NCBI RefSeq assembly: GCF_021631985.1
Contig: NZ_CP070225.1
Location: forward strand, 7,998,001 to 8,062,000
Reading direction: 5' to 3'
Length of the DNA: 64,000 nt
From: Sandaracinus amylolyticus
Lineage (GTDB): Bacteria > Myxococcota_A > Polyangia > Polyangiales > Sandaracinaceae
Positions 1 to 8,353 of the stretch are shown here, one piece after another. Within the stretch, counting starts at the first letter, position 1. Each line of letters starts with the position of its first letter. Both the position numbers and the translations under genes were made by a program. The notes beneath the pieces were generated by a model that made no database searches, was not told the origin of the DNA, and was given only the letters and a program-made list of their open reading frames with translations.

Positions 1-2691
1 TCGTACCACGCGCCCGATGCGCCGTTCCTGGTGTGGATCCCGCTGGTGATCACGCTCGCGCTCGCGAAGGCGCTGCCGCGCGGATGGATGCGCGAGTCGA
101 TGCGCTACGCGTTCCACGTCTGCTTCGCGCTGCTCTGCCTGCTCGTCGTGTACTTCGCGGGCTACGAGCTGCGCCGTGGGATCTGGCCCTACGCCGATCC
201 CGGCGCGCCGGCGTACGAGCTGCGCGAGGAGGAGGAGGTCAGCTCGTTCGACTACCCGACGAGCACCGTCGCGCCCTCGGCACCCGCCGCCGAGCCGATG
301 ATGGCCGACGACGCCGAGGGCGGGGGCGGACGGCGGAGCTACCGCGGCGGTGAGTCCGACGAGATCGGCGGGCTCTTCGGCAGCAGCGGCGACGTGTCGC
401 GCAGCCCGAACCTCTGGTCGTACGAGCCCAACGCGGTGCTGCAGACCGGGCCCGGCGTGCCCTCGTGGCAGTCCCGCGGTGGTCAGACGATCACGCTCTC
501 GTGGGATGGCCCGGTGACCCACGACACCGAGGTGCGGCTCTGGCTCGTCACGCCGCTCGAGAACGGGGTGCTCGCGATCCTCGAGGTCGCGCTCTTCGGG
601 CTCTTCCTCTACTTCCTCTATCGCGCCCGTCCTCAGCCGCCTCCGCCGAGCGCCGAGGCGAGCGCGCCGGCGCCGATCGCCGCGGCCGCGGTGCTGCTCG
701 CGATCGTGATCGCGCCCCCGACGATCGTGCGCGCCCAGGACGCATACGAGCCCTCGCCGCAGATGATCGAGCAGCTGCGCACCCGCCTCACCCGCGCGCC
801 GCGCTGCGCCCCGAATTGCGCGGATCTCGCGGCCGCGACGATCTCGATCGCGGGCGCTCGGCTGGTGATCGATCTCGACGTGCAGGCGAGCGCGCTGTCC
901 GCAGTGCCGCTGCCCGGACCGCTCGACGCGTGGTCGCCCGCGACCATCACGATCGACGGCGGCGCGACCACTGCCGCGGCGCGGGCCGACGACGGCTATC
1001 TCTACGCGCGCGTGCCCTCGGGCGCGCACCGGGTGCGGCTCGAGGGTGCGCTGCCCTCGAGCGACGCGTTCACGCTCGCGTTCGCCGCGGCGCCCCATCA
1101 CGCGCAGGTGAGCGCGGCGGGCTGGGAGGTCGACGGGCTCTCGGGCGGCGATCGCATCGGCAGCTCGATCCAGCTGCGACGCTCGGTCGGCAGCGAGCCC
1201 GGTGAGGGCGAAGGCGAGAGCGGTGGCGGCGCGTCGATCCGCGTCGTGCCGTGGCTCGCGCTCGAGCGCTCGTTCGCGCTCGGCATCCGCTGGGAGGCGA
1301 CCACCACGGTGCGTCGTACTTCGGCGATCGGCGCGCCGATCGTCGCGCGCATCCCGCTCCTGCCCGGCGAGTCGGTGCTCTCGTCGGATCTCACGGTCGA
1401 GAACGGCGTGGTCGTGGTGACGCTCGGCGGCACCGAGACCGAGCGCTCGTGGTCGAGCGTGCTCACGCCGCGCGAGTCGCTCGTGCTCACCGCGCCGGAG
1501 AACGAGCGCCGCAGCGAGACCTGGCGGGTGTCGTGCGGCACCGTGTGGCGCTGCGAGACGCGCGAGCTCGACCCGGTGAGCATCGAGCAGGACGGGATGT
1601 GGCAGCCCCAGTTCCGCCCCTTCCCCGGCGACACGCTGCACGTCGACGTCGCGCGCCTTCCCGCGGCGCAGGGCCAGTCGATGACGATCGACGGAGCGCG
1701 CCTCACGCTGCGCCCCGGCGAGCGGCTGACGATCGCGACGCTCTCGCTCGACGCCCGCAGCAGCGTGGGCTCGACCCAGACGATCACGCTGCCCGAGGGC
1801 GCGGTGCTGCAGTCGGTGATGGTCGGCGGCGAGCGCCGCTCGGTGGAGCAGCGCGATCGTCAGGTGAGCTTGACCATCGCGCCGGGCTCGACGAGCGTGC
1901 AGCTCGAGTGGCAGGAGCCGCGCGCGCTCGACGTCGTGTACCGCACGTCGCCGGTGACGCTCTCGGGCGGCGCGGTGAACACGACCGTCGTGATCGAGCG
2001 GCCGAGCCGGTGGACGCTCTGGCTGAGCGGTCCGGCGTGGGGCCCGGTGGTCCTCTTCTGGCCGTACCTGCTGGTGCTGCTCGTGGTGTCGATCGCGCTG
2101 GCGCGCGTGCTCGCGCCGCGTGATGGAACGCGGGCGGGCGTCAGCGCGCTCGACTGGGCGCTGCTCGGCCTCGGGCTCTCGCAGCTGCCGTGGCAGATCG
2201 TGTGGATCGTCCCGAGCTGGGTCGCGCTGATCGAGTGGCGGCGCCGCACCCCGAACCTCAGCGCGGGTTGGTCGGATCTCCGCCAGCTCGTGATCCTCGG
2301 CTGGACGCTGATCACCGCGATCGTGCTCTACGCGGCGATCCACGTCGGGCTGCTGGTCGATCCCGACACCTCGATCGCGCCCGACGTCTACAGCGGGCTC
2401 GAGTGGTACGTCGATCGTGTCGACGGGCCCGAGGCGTCACTGCCGATCGCGACGATGATCTCGGTGCCGACCTGGACCTATCACGTCGTGATGCTGCTCT
2501 GGTCGCTCTGGCTGGCCGCGCGCCTCATCGCGTGGTCGCGCTGGGCGTTCGCGGCGTTCGTCGCGGGCGGCATGTGGAGGACCTGGCCCCCGAAGAAGCC
2601 CGCCGCTCCGCCGCCCGCGCCCGCACCGGCCGCGCCCGCACCGGCCGTGCCGAGCCCGCCCATCGAGCCTCCGCCGTCGGGCGAAGGCTGA
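1..2691 (+). CDS. Large multi-span membrane protein, 5' end outside window
   Basis: The reading frame is open to base 1, so the gene starts upstream; an internal GTG at 31 is unlikely to be the real start. Membrane segments lie near the visible N-terminus (AFHVCFALLCLLVVYFAGY), around 540-630 (ILEVALFGLFLYFLYRA) and around 690-735 (AAAVLLAIVIAPPTIVRAQ, which resembles an internal signal sequence). At least four more follow from about 2040 onward. The middle, about 750-2030, is a predicted extracytoplasmic beta-rich region. The C-terminus is a Pro/Ala tail (PAAPPPAPAPAAPAP). I do not recognise a named family. The pattern of soluble domain between helices suggests an envelope protein. It converges on the next gene across a strong inverted repeat. 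Confidence 0.75.
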   Translation, partial: SYHAPDAPFLVWIPLVITLALAKALPRGWMRESMRYAFHVCFALLCLLVVYFAGYELRRGIWPYADPGAPAYELREEEEVSSFDYPTSTVAPSAPAAEPMMADDAEGGGGRRSYRGGESDEIGGLFGSSGDVSRSPNLWSYEPNAVLQTGPGVPSWQSRGGQTITLSWDGPVTHDTEVRLWLVTPLENGVLAILEVALFGLFLYFLYRARPQPPPPSAEASAPAPIAAAAVLLAIVIAPPTIVRAQDAYEPSPQMIEQLRTRLTRAPRCAPNCADLAAATISIAGARLVIDLDVQASALSAVPLPGPLDAWSPATITIDGGATTAAARADDGYLYARVPSGAHRVRLEGALPSSDAFTLAFAAAPHHAQVSAAGWEVDGLSGGDRIGSSIQLRRSVGSEPGEGEGESGGGASIRVVPWLALERSFALGIRWEATTTVRRTSAIGAPIVARIPLLPGESVLSSDLTVENGVVVVTLGGTETERSWSSVLTPRESLVLTAPENERRSETWRVSCGTVWRCETRELDPVSIEQDGMWQPQFRPFPGDTLHVDVARLPAAQGQSMTIDGARLTLRPGERLTIATLSLDARSSVGSTQTITLPEGAVLQSVMVGGERRSVEQRDRQVSLTIAPGSTSVQLEWQEPRALDVVYRTSPVTLSGGAVNTTVVIERPSRWTLWLSGPAWGPVVLFWPYLLVLLVVSIALARVLAPRDGTRAGVSALDWALLGLGLSQLPWQIVWIVPSWVALIEWRRRTPNLSAGWSDLRQLVILGWTLITAIVLYAAIHVGLLVDPDTSIAPDVYSGLEWYVDRVDGPEASLPIATMISVPTWTYHVVMLLWSLWLAARLIAWSRWAFAAFVAGGMWRTWPPKKPAAPPPAPAPAAPAPAVPSPPIEPPPSGEG

Positions 2692-2713
2692 CGTCACGCA
2701 CCGGAGTGCTCGT

Positions 2714-2768
2714 CCCGCCGGTCCCGGACGGGAGCGCGCGACGCGCGCGGACGGCAGGGACCGGCGGG
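2714..2768. terminator. Perfect 12-bp inverted repeat between convergent genes
   Basis: CCCGCCGGTCCC at 2714-2725 pairs exactly with GGGACCGGCGGG at 2757-2768 around a 31-nt, very GC-rich loop. It sits between the stop at 2691 and the convergent stop at 2787, so a bidirectional transcription terminator is the natural reading. There is no T tract on either side, so it is not a classical intrinsic terminator. Confidence 0.5.
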
Positions 2769-2786
2769 CGAGCCGATATTTCGACG

Positions 2787-4184
2787 TCAGGGCCCGGGCG
2801 TGACGAGCGCCCCGGCGCCCGCGCCCCAGCACTCGATCGCGTCGTCGGTGCGCAGCGCGCAGTCGACCGGGTAGAACGGCGCGATCTGCACGATCCCCTC
2901 GAGCGCGGCGGGACGCACGCCGAGCGCCGCGCCCCAGCAGGTCGCGGTGCCGTCGGCGTGCACCGCGCAGGTGCGCGGACCACCGGTCGTGATCCGGGTC
3001 GCGGGAGGCATGCCCTCCGGCACCTCGAGCTGTCCGTCGCCGTCCGAGCCCCAGCACCGCACGCCGCCCGCGTCGTCGCGCGCGCAGGCGTGCGTGGTGC
3101 CGACCGAGACCTGCACGATCGCGCCGAGGTCGCTCGGGACCACGTCGGTGCCGTCGGCGTAGCGCCCGCCCCAGCACGTGACGTCGCCGAGCTCGTCGAC
3201 CGCGCAGGCGCTGGTCATGCCGACCGCGACGTCGACGGTCGGCGCGAGCCCGGCCGGCGGCGTGAGCGGGTCCTGGAAGGCCGGAGCCCAGCACCGGACA
3301 CCGCCCGCGTCGTCGCGCGCGCAGGTGTTCGACCCGTCGGGCCCGCCCGCGAGCTGCACGATCGTCCCGAGATCCGCGGGGGCGACCGGCCCGGCGCCCC
3401 AGCACGTCACGTCCCCCGCGGCGTCCAGCGCGCAGGTGTGAGTGCTGCTGGCCGCGAGCTGCACGACGTCGGTCAGCGACGAGGGCACGTTCGTCTGCCC
3501 GTCGCGGCTCGCGCCCCAGCACCGCACGGCGCCGGTGTCGTCGAGCGCGCAGAGGTGCCCGGCGCCGACCGCGATCTGCACCAGCGACGGGCACGGCGTG
3601 CCGGGATCGCGATCGCGGTCGCGCCAGTCGCAGCGCATCGGCGGGGTGTCGCCGCCGGCGCAGAACTCGCCGGGGATGCAGGCGCGGCAGCTCGCGTCGG
3701 AGGTCGCGGTGCCGGCGGTGCGCAGCACCTCGCCGACGTCGCAGACGCGGTGGGGCAGACACAGCCGATCACGGGTGGCGCTCGATGCGGCGGCCTCCCA
3801 CTCGCCGGCCTCGCAGGTCGAGAGCGGCGCGCAGAGTCGATCGCGCGACGCGCTCGGGGGCGCGAGCTCGTACTCGGCCGCGCTGCACGCGGTGATCGCG
3901 CGGCAGCGGCGATCGTCGGTCGCGGTCGGCGCCGCGATCTCGTACTCGGTCGCGGCGCAGGTCGTGTGGGCGCGACAGACGCGATCGCTGTAGGCGGTCG
4001 GCGGCGCGGCTTCGTGCTCGCCGTCGCCGCACGCCGTGTGGGCTTCGCAATCGAGCCCGGGCCCCGGGCGGAAATGGCCGGCGGGACAGGGCTCGTCGGC
4101 GGGTGGGTCGTTGCCGTCGCAGGCGACTGTGAAGAGCGCGAACGCGAGCAGGAGGCGGTGATGCATGCCCATGACCCCTATCAC
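2787..4184 (-). CDS. RCC1-repeat lipoprotein with N-terminal Cys-rich modules
   Basis: A 465-aa exported protein. The N-terminus MHHRLLLAFALFTVAC is a lipoprotein signal with Cys at the end of the lipobox. Residues ~30-190 contain repeated short Cys modules of the form CxxxEYExAxPTATxDRxC, like TNFR/EGF-type stalk repeats. Residues ~200-460 are RCC1-like blades, each with a core of the type HxCAxDxxGxVxCWG; at least seven are visible. The family forms beta-propellers, and in myxobacteria these are usually surface proteins of unknown partner. The GTG at 4184 has GAGGAG six bases upstream; ATGs at 4172 or 4166 are alternatives. A second RCC1 gene lies at 23.3 kb. Confidence 0.85.
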   Translation of the reverse strand: MIGVMGMHHRLLLAFALFTVACDGNDPPADEPCPAGHFRPGPGLDCEAHTACGDGEHEAAPPTAYSDRVCRAHTTCAATEYEIAAPTATDDRRCRAITACSAAEYELAPPSASRDRLCAPLSTCEAGEWEAAASSATRDRLCLPHRVCDVGEVLRTAGTATSDASCRACIPGEFCAGGDTPPMRCDWRDRDRDPGTPCPSLVQIAVGAGHLCALDDTGAVRCWGASRDGQTNVPSSLTDVVQLAASSTHTCALDAAGDVTCWGAGPVAPADLGTIVQLAGGPDGSNTCARDDAGGVRCWAPAFQDPLTPPAGLAPTVDVAVGMTSACAVDELGDVTCWGGRYADGTDVVPSDLGAIVQVSVGTTHACARDDAGGVRCWGSDGDGQLEVPEGMPPATRITTGGPRTCAVHADGTATCWGAALGVRPAALEGIVQIAPFYPVDCALRTDDAIECWGAGAGALVTPGP

Positions 4185-4225
4185 GGACTGCTCCTCGCCC
4201 GCTGCACCGGGCTACCGTCGCGCCC

Positions 4226-5107
4226 ATGGCGACCAAGAAGAAGAGCCCCACCAAGAAGAAGGCCGCGCCCCCGGCGGCGATCGCGATCGAGGTCTCGCTC
4301 GCGGCGAGCTACCCGACCCTCGGCGAGGCGCAGCAGCGCGCGTTCCTCGGCCAGGCGTCGACCGCCAAGTGCGCCGAGCTCGGCGCGCGCACCAAGGCCG
4401 AGGGTGTCTATCGCGAGGCCCAGAAGTGGGCGCCGGTCATCCACGCCGCGCTCCAGCAGCACCCAGTGGCGCTGCGGCGCTACGGGCGGGCGCGGTTTGC
4501 CTGGTTCCTCCTCTGCCTGCGCGAGCTCGGCGAGGGCGTCGCCGCGCAGAAGGGCCGGCAGTCGAAGGCGACGAGCGCGCGCTCGGCGCTCGAGCGTGCG
4601 CTCGACGAGGGCAAGGCGGTGCGCGCCCTGCTCGCCGAGGCGCTCGAGCTCCTCGCGGCGGGCGACCCCAAGGCGGAGGCCGCGTACGGGGCAGCGTTCG
4701 GCTCGGCCGAGACCCTCGAGTCGCTGCGCGACTCGCTCGCGGCGCTCGCCGAGCTCGCCGACGCGCAGCTGCGCGCGAGCGATGCGTCGACGCGGGCGCT
4801 GGTCGAGTCGGTGGACCTGACGCCGGACGACGTCCGCCTCGCGCGCGAGGCCCACGCCGCGCTCGGCGCGGCGCGCAGCACCCGGTTCGTCGAGGGCACG
4901 GCGAGCGGTCAGGACGAGCCGGCGACGAACCGCGCCGAGGGTCGGATGCTCTTCGAGATGCGGCTGGCGATGGGCGTGTTCGAGAGCGCGCACCGCCGCA
5001 CCGCGCTGGTGCCGCGGCTGGTGCCGGGGCCCGCGACCCGGGCCACCCTCGCGCCGAGCCGAACCGAGCGTGCCGCCCCGAGCGAGCCCGCACCGTCCGA
5101 GGCGTGA
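4226..5107 (+). CDS. Lys-rich N-terminus helical protein of unknown function
   Basis: A 293-aa protein starting MATKKKSPTKKKAAPP, a basic unstructured tail resembling those of myxobacterial DNA-associated proteins. The rest is Ala/Glu/Leu/Arg-rich and almost certainly helical, with no signal peptide or membrane span. I do not recognise the family. Codon use is typical of the window: third positions are nearly all G or C, which supports real coding over the several antisense ORFs here. It is divergent from the RCC1 lipoprotein with a gap of about 40 bp. Confidence 0.65.
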   Translation: MATKKKSPTKKKAAPPAAIAIEVSLAASYPTLGEAQQRAFLGQASTAKCAELGARTKAEGVYREAQKWAPVIHAALQQHPVALRRYGRARFAWFLLCLRELGEGVAAQKGRQSKATSARSALERALDEGKAVRALLAEALELLAAGDPKAEAAYGAAFGSAETLESLRDSLAALAELADAQLRASDASTRALVESVDLTPDDVRLAREAHAALGAARSTRFVEGTASGQDEPATNRAEGRMLFEMRLAMGVFESAHRRTALVPRLVPGPATRATLAPSRTERAAPSEPAPSEA

Positions 5108-5127
5108 TCGGCGGCGCTGCCCGCCGC

Positions 5128-5220
5128 CGTGTGAGCGCTCCCGGGAGCCGTGTGAGCGCTCCCGGGAGCCGTGTGAGCGCCCTCCGGCGCCGTGTGACCG
5201 CCCCGGGAGCCGTGTGACGG
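5128..5220. repeat. Tandem ~21-bp repeats, about 4.5 units
   Basis: Two identical 21-bp units (5128-5148 and 5149-5169, each beginning CGTGTGAGCGCTCCCGGG) are followed by a diverged 21-bp unit, a 20-bp unit and a partial one. Each intact unit contains the 12-bp palindrome GCTCCCGGGAGC. The array fills the gap between convergent genes (stops at 5107 and 5236). It could act as a terminator or simply be a short tandem expansion. Confidence 0.8.
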
Positions 5221-5235
5221 GGCGCGCCGCAGCCG

Positions 5236-5787
5236 CTACCGGCGGCGCTCCGTCATCTCGACCACGATCGCGCGGCGCTCGCTCTCGGGCAGCGTGTGGA
5301 TCGCCGGGAAGATCTCGCGCTCCTCGAGCCCGAGGTGGGTCTCCATCGCGACGTCGAGGGTCTCGAGCAAGCGGCGGTGCGACGCGAAGTCGACGACGTG
5401 CCCGGGATCGCCCTCGCCCGCCCAGAGCGCCCAGTCGGCGCAGAGCAGATCGATCGCGACGTCGATCGCGCCGTGCTCGTCCATGCGCGCGAGCAGCGCG
5501 CGCGCGAGACCGACCGAGCGACGCTCGAGACGCGGCGCGATCGACGCGTCCTCGTCGGCCTCGTGCAGCGGCAGCGCGACCCGGAAGTAGCGCAGCACGG
5601 CGCGCGCGCTCTCGCGACGGCGAGACGGATCGCCGGCGCCGGTCGCGAGCCCGCGCGCGTCCACCAGGAAGCGCCGGATGTGCGCGTGACAAGCGGCGAG
5701 CCGCCCGACGACGTCGTCGGGCAGATGCGTGGTGGGCGCGGGATCGCGGCGCGAGCGCAGCGGAATCATGCTCGTGGGCAGATACAC
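5236..5787 (-). CDS. Hemerythrin HHE-domain protein
   Basis: A 183-aa four-helix protein. The metal-ligand pattern of hemerythrin-like HHE domains is visible: His in the first helix (CHAHIRRF), HEADED in the second, MDEHGAI in the third and ETHLGLEEREIFP in the last. The last carries the typical HxxxEExxxFP signature. Such domains bind a di-iron centre and are linked to oxygen, NO or iron sensing. The protein is cytoplasmic, with no signal peptide. The annotated GTG at 5787 and an ATG at 5769 are both possible; neither has a convincing ribosome site. Confidence 0.8.
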   Translation of the reverse strand: MYLPTSMIPLRSRRDPAPTTHLPDDVVGRLAACHAHIRRFLVDARGLATGAGDPSRRRESARAVLRYFRVALPLHEADEDASIAPRLERRSVGLARALLARMDEHGAIDVAIDLLCADWALWAGEGDPGHVVDFASHRRLLETLDVAMETHLGLEEREIFPAIHTLPESERRAIVVEMTERRR

Positions 5788-5815
5788 CCGGCGCGCGCCC
5801 GTGCCAGCCCCCCGA

Positions 5816-7735
5816 TCAGGTCGCGGGCACGACCCGCCGCAGCGCGTGACGCAGCACGTCGGGCGAGAACGGCTTGTCGAGCAGTGGCTGCGGCGAGGTG
5901 TCGAGGTAGTGGCGCGAGCGCTCGGTGAGCGCGCCGCCGGTCATGAACACGAAGCGCCCCGCGAGCTCGGGCCACGCGGCGCGCACCCGCTCGTGCAGCT
6001 CGGGCCCGCTGGTGCGCGGCATCATCACGTCGCAGAGCACCGCGTCGTAGCGCTCGCCCGCGTCGAAGCACGCGAGCGCGTCCTCGGCGCTCGTCACCGC
6101 GTGCACCTGGTGCTCGCCGCTCAGGAGGAGCTGGATCAGGCGACCGAGCGTCGGCTCGTCGTCCACGACCAGCACGCGCATCGGACGCAGCCCCTCGTCG
6201 GCGCTCGCGGGGACGACGCTGGGCGGCGAGGTGCGCCCGTTCGCCGGGCTCGCGGTCGGGATGCGCACCCGCACCGCGGTGCCGCGACCGAGCACCGACT
6301 CGAGCGCGATGGTGCCGCCCATCGAGGTCACGAGCCCGTGGCAGATCCACAGGCCGAGCCCGGTCCCGATGTTCGCGGGCTTCGTCGAGAAGAACGGATC
6401 GAAGACCCGCGCCCGGGTCTCCTCGGGGATGCCGCCCGCGTTGTCCTCGACCGTGATCTCGACCGAGCCCTCGCGCTCCGCGCAGGTCACGATCACCGTC
6501 GGATCGAACGCGTCCTCCGCGAACGCCTGCATCGCGTTCACCAGCAGGTTCAGCATCACCTGCTCGAGCCGCCCCGCGTGGCCGTGGGCGCGCGGCTGAC
6601 CGGTGATGCGCCGCACCAGGCGCGCGCGATGACGCAGCTCGTGGGCCGCCATCCGCTCCGCGGTCGCGATCACCTTCACGACGTCGATCTCGCCGGGCGG
6701 CGGGGTGTCCTCGGAGCGCGCGAACGCCCGCAGATCGCGGACGATCTCCGCGACGCGCGCGGTGCCGTCGCGCATCGGGCCGAGCATCGCGACGAGCTCC
6801 TCGCGCACCAGCGGATCGGCGACGAGCAGCTCGATCTTGCGCTCGAGGGCCTGCACGCCGAGCGACACGAACGTGAGCGGGTTGTTGATCTCGTGGGCGA
6901 CGCCTGCCGCGAGCAGGCCGAGCGCAGCGAGGCGATCGGCGCGCGCGAGCTGCTGCTGCATCTGCTTGCGCTCGCTGACGTCGCGTCCGAACCCGAGCAC
7001 CGCGGGCGAGCCGTCGTACTCGATGACGTGCCCGGTCATCTCCATCACGGTCGGCGTTCCGTCGGCGCGCAGCAGGCGGTACTCGCGCGGCGGGAAGCGC
7101 TCGCCCTCGGCGATCATGCGGCGCATGCGGTCGTTGAGGATCTCGAGATCCTCGGGCTCGTAGAGCTGCGTGAGGTTGAGGCCGACGAGCTGCGAGGGCG
7201 CGGCGTATCCGAGCGCCGCGGCGGCCGAGCGGTTCGCGTAGACCATCGTGCCGTCGAGGCGCGTGATCGCGATGCCGTCGGGCGCCGACTCGATCAGCGT
7301 GCGGAACCGCGCCTCCGATGCGCGCAGCGCGTCCTCCGACGCGCGACGCGCGCCGATGTCGCGAAAGAACGTGACCCCGACGCGGCGCTCGCCGATGTAC
7401 GCGACGCCCATCGAGATCGACACCGGGACCCGCGAGCCGTCGGGCCGGATCGCGGCGAGCTCGAACGACCCGTGGTGGACGTCGCCGCGATCGCGCGCCG
7501 TCTTCAGGTCGTACGCCATCTCGCGGTTCTCGGGGGCGATCAGCTCGAAGATGTTGCTGCGCAGCAGCTCCTCGTAGGGGCGACCGAGGATCTCGACCGC
7601 ACGCTCGTTGAACCACACCGGGCGGACGCGCTCGTCGTCGGTGATCGTCAGCGCGACGCCGATGCCCGCGTTGTGCGCGGCATGGAGGACCGCCTCGGAG
7701 ACTCCGTCGGGCGGCGCAGGCCAGTGCTCGCTCAT
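5816..7735 (-). CDS. PAS-PAS hybrid sensor histidine kinase with C-terminal receiver
   Basis: A 639-aa cytoplasmic sensor kinase. Two PAS domains lie at about residues 15-130 and 140-260. The HisKA dimerisation helix has the phospho-acceptor His281 in AAGVAHEINNPLTFVSL. The HATPase domain (~385-495) shows the N-box (NLLVNAMQAF), DNAGGIP and GTGLGLWI motifs. A receiver follows (~518-635) with VVDDEP, the acceptor Asp569 in LCDVMMP, and a conserved Lys in DKPF. With no membrane segment, it should sense a soluble signal such as redox state or a small ligand through PAS. The ATG at 7735 overlaps the upstream stop by four bases (ATGA), so it is translationally coupled to the TerB-like gene. Confidence 0.93.
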   Translation of the reverse strand: MSEHWPAPPDGVSEAVLHAAHNAGIGVALTITDDERVRPVWFNERAVEILGRPYEELLRSNIFELIAPENREMAYDLKTARDRGDVHHGSFELAAIRPDGSRVPVSISMGVAYIGERRVGVTFFRDIGARRASEDALRASEARFRTLIESAPDGIAITRLDGTMVYANRSAAAALGYAAPSQLVGLNLTQLYEPEDLEILNDRMRRMIAEGERFPPREYRLLRADGTPTVMEMTGHVIEYDGSPAVLGFGRDVSERKQMQQQLARADRLAALGLLAAGVAHEINNPLTFVSLGVQALERKIELLVADPLVREELVAMLGPMRDGTARVAEIVRDLRAFARSEDTPPPGEIDVVKVIATAERMAAHELRHRARLVRRITGQPRAHGHAGRLEQVMLNLLVNAMQAFAEDAFDPTVIVTCAEREGSVEITVEDNAGGIPEETRARVFDPFFSTKPANIGTGLGLWICHGLVTSMGGTIALESVLGRGTAVRVRIPTASPANGRTSPPSVVPASADEGLRPMRVLVVDDEPTLGRLIQLLLSGEHQVHAVTSAEDALACFDAGERYDAVLCDVMMPRTSGPELHERVRAAWPELAGRFVFMTGGALTERSRHYLDTSPQPLLDKPFSPDVLRHALRRVVPAT

Positions 7736-8271
7736 CCGATGCGCTCGCCGATCGCGCGCTGGATCTCCGAGGCTCGCACGTCGCCGATGCCGAGCCGCTT
7801 GGCGAGGCCCGCGTAGAAGTCGCGCTCGCTCTTCGCGACGCGTCCGTCGGCGCACGCGAGCTCCCAGCACAGCGCGAGGAGCAGCTCGCGCAGCACGGGA
7901 TGGGTCAGCCGCGTCTCGAGGCCGCGCAGCGAGGGCGGCTCGTGGCTCTCGCGCACCAGCTCGTCCTGGGTGTCCTCGTCGAGCAGGCTCGCCGCGATGA
8001 TGCGACGCAGGAGGTGCACCTCCTCGGGGTCGACCTCGCGATCGGCGTGCACCATCCAGATGCACACCTCGATCGCGGCGCGTCGCTCGCGGGTCGCGAC
8101 GTCGACCGGCTGCTCCGCGAACCATGTGCGCAGTCGATCGATCTCGCTCTCGCCGACGACGTAGGCCGCGACCGCCTCGCCCGCCTTCTCGTGCGCGCCC
8201 TCGAGCACGCCGCCGCGCGCGAGCGCCCCCAGCCAGCTCGCCATCGCCTGCTGCGCATCGCTGATCCCCAT
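7732..8271 (-). CDS. TerB-like tellurite-resistance-family protein
   Basis: A 179-aa helical protein starting MGISDAQQAMASWLG. The second half (EVCIWMVHADREVDPEEVHLL and LACADGRVAKSERDFYAGLA) carries the two acidic helix-loop motifs of the TerB/DjlA family, (A)DGxVxxxE. These proteins are implicated in metal or stress responses, but tellurite resistance should not be assumed. The start at 8271 is preceded by AGGGGGA at good spacing; the longer in-frame extension to 8352 reads as non-coding. It overlaps the histidine kinase gene by four bases, so the pair is probably one unit. Confidence 0.75.
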   Translation of the reverse strand: MGISDAQQAMASWLGALARGGVLEGAHEKAGEAVAAYVVGESEIDRLRTWFAEQPVDVATRERRAAIEVCIWMVHADREVDPEEVHLLRRIIAASLLDEDTQDELVRESHEPPSLRGLETRLTHPVLRELLLALCWELACADGRVAKSERDFYAGLAKRLGIGDVRASEIQRAIGERIG

Positions 8272-8290
8272 GATGTCCCCCTGTGTTCTC

Positions 8291-8314
8291 GGGAGGGTCT
8301 CGGAGACCCCTCCC
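8291..8314 (-). terminator. GC-rich hairpin between kinase gene and TerB-like gene
   Basis: GGGAGGGT (8291-8298) can pair with ACCCCTCCC (8306-8314) with one bulged base. It lies just after the stop of the kinase-ATPase gene (8354) and before the TerB-like start (8271) on the minus strand, so a terminator or attenuator is plausible. No T tract follows. Confidence 0.35.
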
Positions 8315-8353
8315 CCCGACCGGCCGCGCCGGATCGCGGCCTTGCCGTTCACG

